Assembly: GCA_041494285.1 (NCBI GenBank)
Contig: JBGQAL010000159.1
Span: 1-6,073, forward strand
Reading direction: 5' to 3'
From: Fen-7 sp041494285
Lineage (GTDB): Archaea > Halobacteriota > Methanosarcinia > Methanotrichales > Methanotrichaceae
Length of the DNA stretch: 6,073 nucleotides
Below the pieces are notes generated by a model that was not told the DNA's origin, made no database searches, and saw nothing but the letters and a program-made list of their open reading frames with translations. This document shows, piece by piece, positions 5,162-6,073 of this stretch. The stretch's first letter is position 1, and the number at the start of each line of letters is the position of its first letter. Both the position numbers and the translations under genes were made by a program.

Positions 5162-5941
5162 ATGGCTGTAAAAAATGGCGATTTTATAAGGATCGATTAT
5201 ACTGAGAGCGTTGATGGACAAGTCATAGCAGCTACGGATAAAGAGGTGGCCACTGCCAAGGGTATCTTCGATGAAGAGTGCCAGTACGGTCCCCACTTAA
5301 TCGTAGTAGGTTCTGGTCAGCTGGTAGCGGGCATGGAGGAAGACCTAATCGGCAAGGAGATAGGATACTCTGGGAAGGTCGAGATCCCGCCTGAAAAGGC
5401 CTTTGGAACCCACGATCCCACGAAAGTGGAGAGCATACCCATCAACAAGTTCAAGGATAAGAAACCCGTACCAGGGATGAGGGTAGGCGTCGAGAACAAG
5501 GTTGGAACTGTCACCAGGATTATCGGAAGAAAGGCAAGCGTTGACTTCAACCACCCCCTGGCAGACAAGACCATCGTCTACGAGTACAAGATCCTGGAGA
5601 GCATCGAAGACCGGGCCGAGAAGCTCAAGAGCCTGATCAAGACCTTCGCCCGGTTGGACCTGGAATCCAAGATCGAGGACGATGTGGCCACGATTATCGT
5701 TCCCTGGGAACTTGGTTACTACAAAGAGTGGTTGATGATCAGAAGGGGCCTCGCAGACATGATCATCCAGCACCTTAGCTTGAAAGAGGTCGACTTCATC
5801 GAGAAGCACACCGGGGAAAAGGTCAGCGCCGAGGTAGTATCCCCTCCACCGAAAGAGGGCGCTTTAGAGACGGAGGAACCAGAAGAGATGGCTGTTGAGG
5901 CGGACCAGGCTTCTCAAGTCCAGGATGCTTCGCCAACCTAA
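5162..5941 (+). CDS. Long archaeal FKBP-type peptidyl-prolyl cis-trans isomerase, 259 aa
   Basis: This cytoplasmic isomerase and chaperone speeds proline-limited folding. From ATG 5162 it begins MAVKNGDFIRIDYTESVDGQ. The FKBP core shows YGPHLIVVGSGQLVAGMEEDL (about residues 42-62, split here by the flap) and EIPPEKAFGTHDP (74-86). An inserted chaperone-like domain of the SlyD kind follows at roughly 87-130, and the core closes with VDFNHPLADKT (127-137). Beyond about 150 lies the extra C-terminal domain found in long archaeal FKBPs (DDVATIIVPWELGYYKEWL). The protein ends in an acidic Glu/Ala/Pro-rich tail from about 225. ATG 5150 (four residues longer) is also possible. The frame stays open back to TTG 5090, but the TATA box lies inside that stretch. 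It follows pyrI and is probably not functionally tied to pyrimidine synthesis. Confidence 0.92.
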   Translation: MAVKNGDFIRIDYTESVDGQVIAATDKEVATAKGIFDEECQYGPHLIVVGSGQLVAGMEEDLIGKEIGYSGKVEIPPEKAFGTHDPTKVESIPINKFKDKKPVPGMRVGVENKVGTVTRIIGRKASVDFNHPLADKTIVYEYKILESIEDRAEKLKSLIKTFARLDLESKIEDDVATIIVPWELGYYKEWLMIRRGLADMIIQHLSLKEVDFIEKHTGEKVSAEVVSPPPKEGALETEEPEEMAVEADQASQVQDASPT

Positions 5942-6073
5942 AGGTGAATCTCGCCTGCATAATTCTTTTTCGCTTGATTATAGTCATCAGCAAAACAATT
6001 TGTAATCTCTGTTTGGCAAAAATCTTGCTATCCACGTCTTTCCATAACTGATCGAAGTGGAGAACTTGTCCCA
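5942..6073. other. Region after the FKBP gene, no supported gene
   Basis: This AT-rich tail contains a T5 run (5966-5970) that could help end the FKBP transcript. On the minus strand a frame is open from the window edge to a TGA at 5989-5987 (28 codons, including SYGKTWIARF). That is too short to judge as the end of a gene entering from the right. Confidence 0.3.

Noticed and set aside
1..6073. CRISPR array, tRNA, rRNA or intact insertion sequence
   Set aside because: No regularly spaced repeats, no cloverleaf with a T-arm motif, no rRNA-like stretches and no transposase with terminal repeats were found on either strand by eye.

Overview
The window looks like a piece of a methanogen-type euryarchaeal chromosome; Methanothrix or a relative is my guess from protein flavour, not a proven assignment. 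The archaeal signs are a family B DNA polymerase, a pyrB-pyrI pair with a zinc-binding regulatory chain, a long archaeal FKBP-type prolyl isomerase, and TATA-box promoters. Two of these boxes sit about 25 bases before a start codon, as in leaderless archaeal transcripts.

The left half (1-2850) runs on the minus strand. Reading in the direction of transcription it holds a four-helix membrane protein (2706-2212), a possible 39-codon ORF with a Shine-Dalgarno (2210-2091), a tRNA-guanine transglycosylase of the bacterial rather than the archaeosine type (2054-813), and two small unrecognised ORFs after it. The first of these (about 823-597) overlaps the tgt stop and looks frameshifted; the second (600-463) is joined to it by an ATGA overlap. 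The N-terminal part of DNA polymerase B follows (372 to the window edge), with its own promoter.

The right half (about 2930-5941) runs on the plus strand. It starts with a HicB/HicA toxin-antitoxin pair, in which hicB appears to have a one-base frameshift near its N-terminus. A T-run terminator candidate separates the pair from pyrB and pyrI, the catalytic and regulatory chains of aspartate carbamoyltransferase. An FKBP-type peptidyl-prolyl isomerase with its own TATA box follows. The last 132 bases hold no supported gene.

The most unexpected item is at the divergent junction near 2827-2928: a decayed fragment of a second pyrB-like gene, about 78% identical over 60 bases to the intact pyrB that lies 939 bases downstream. 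It lies antisense to the extreme N-terminus of the longest reading of the membrane protein, which argues for that gene's shorter start. The bacterial-type Tgt, with a glycine where preQ1-using enzymes carry valine, is the best biochemical lead. I found no CRISPR array, tRNA, rRNA or intact mobile element.
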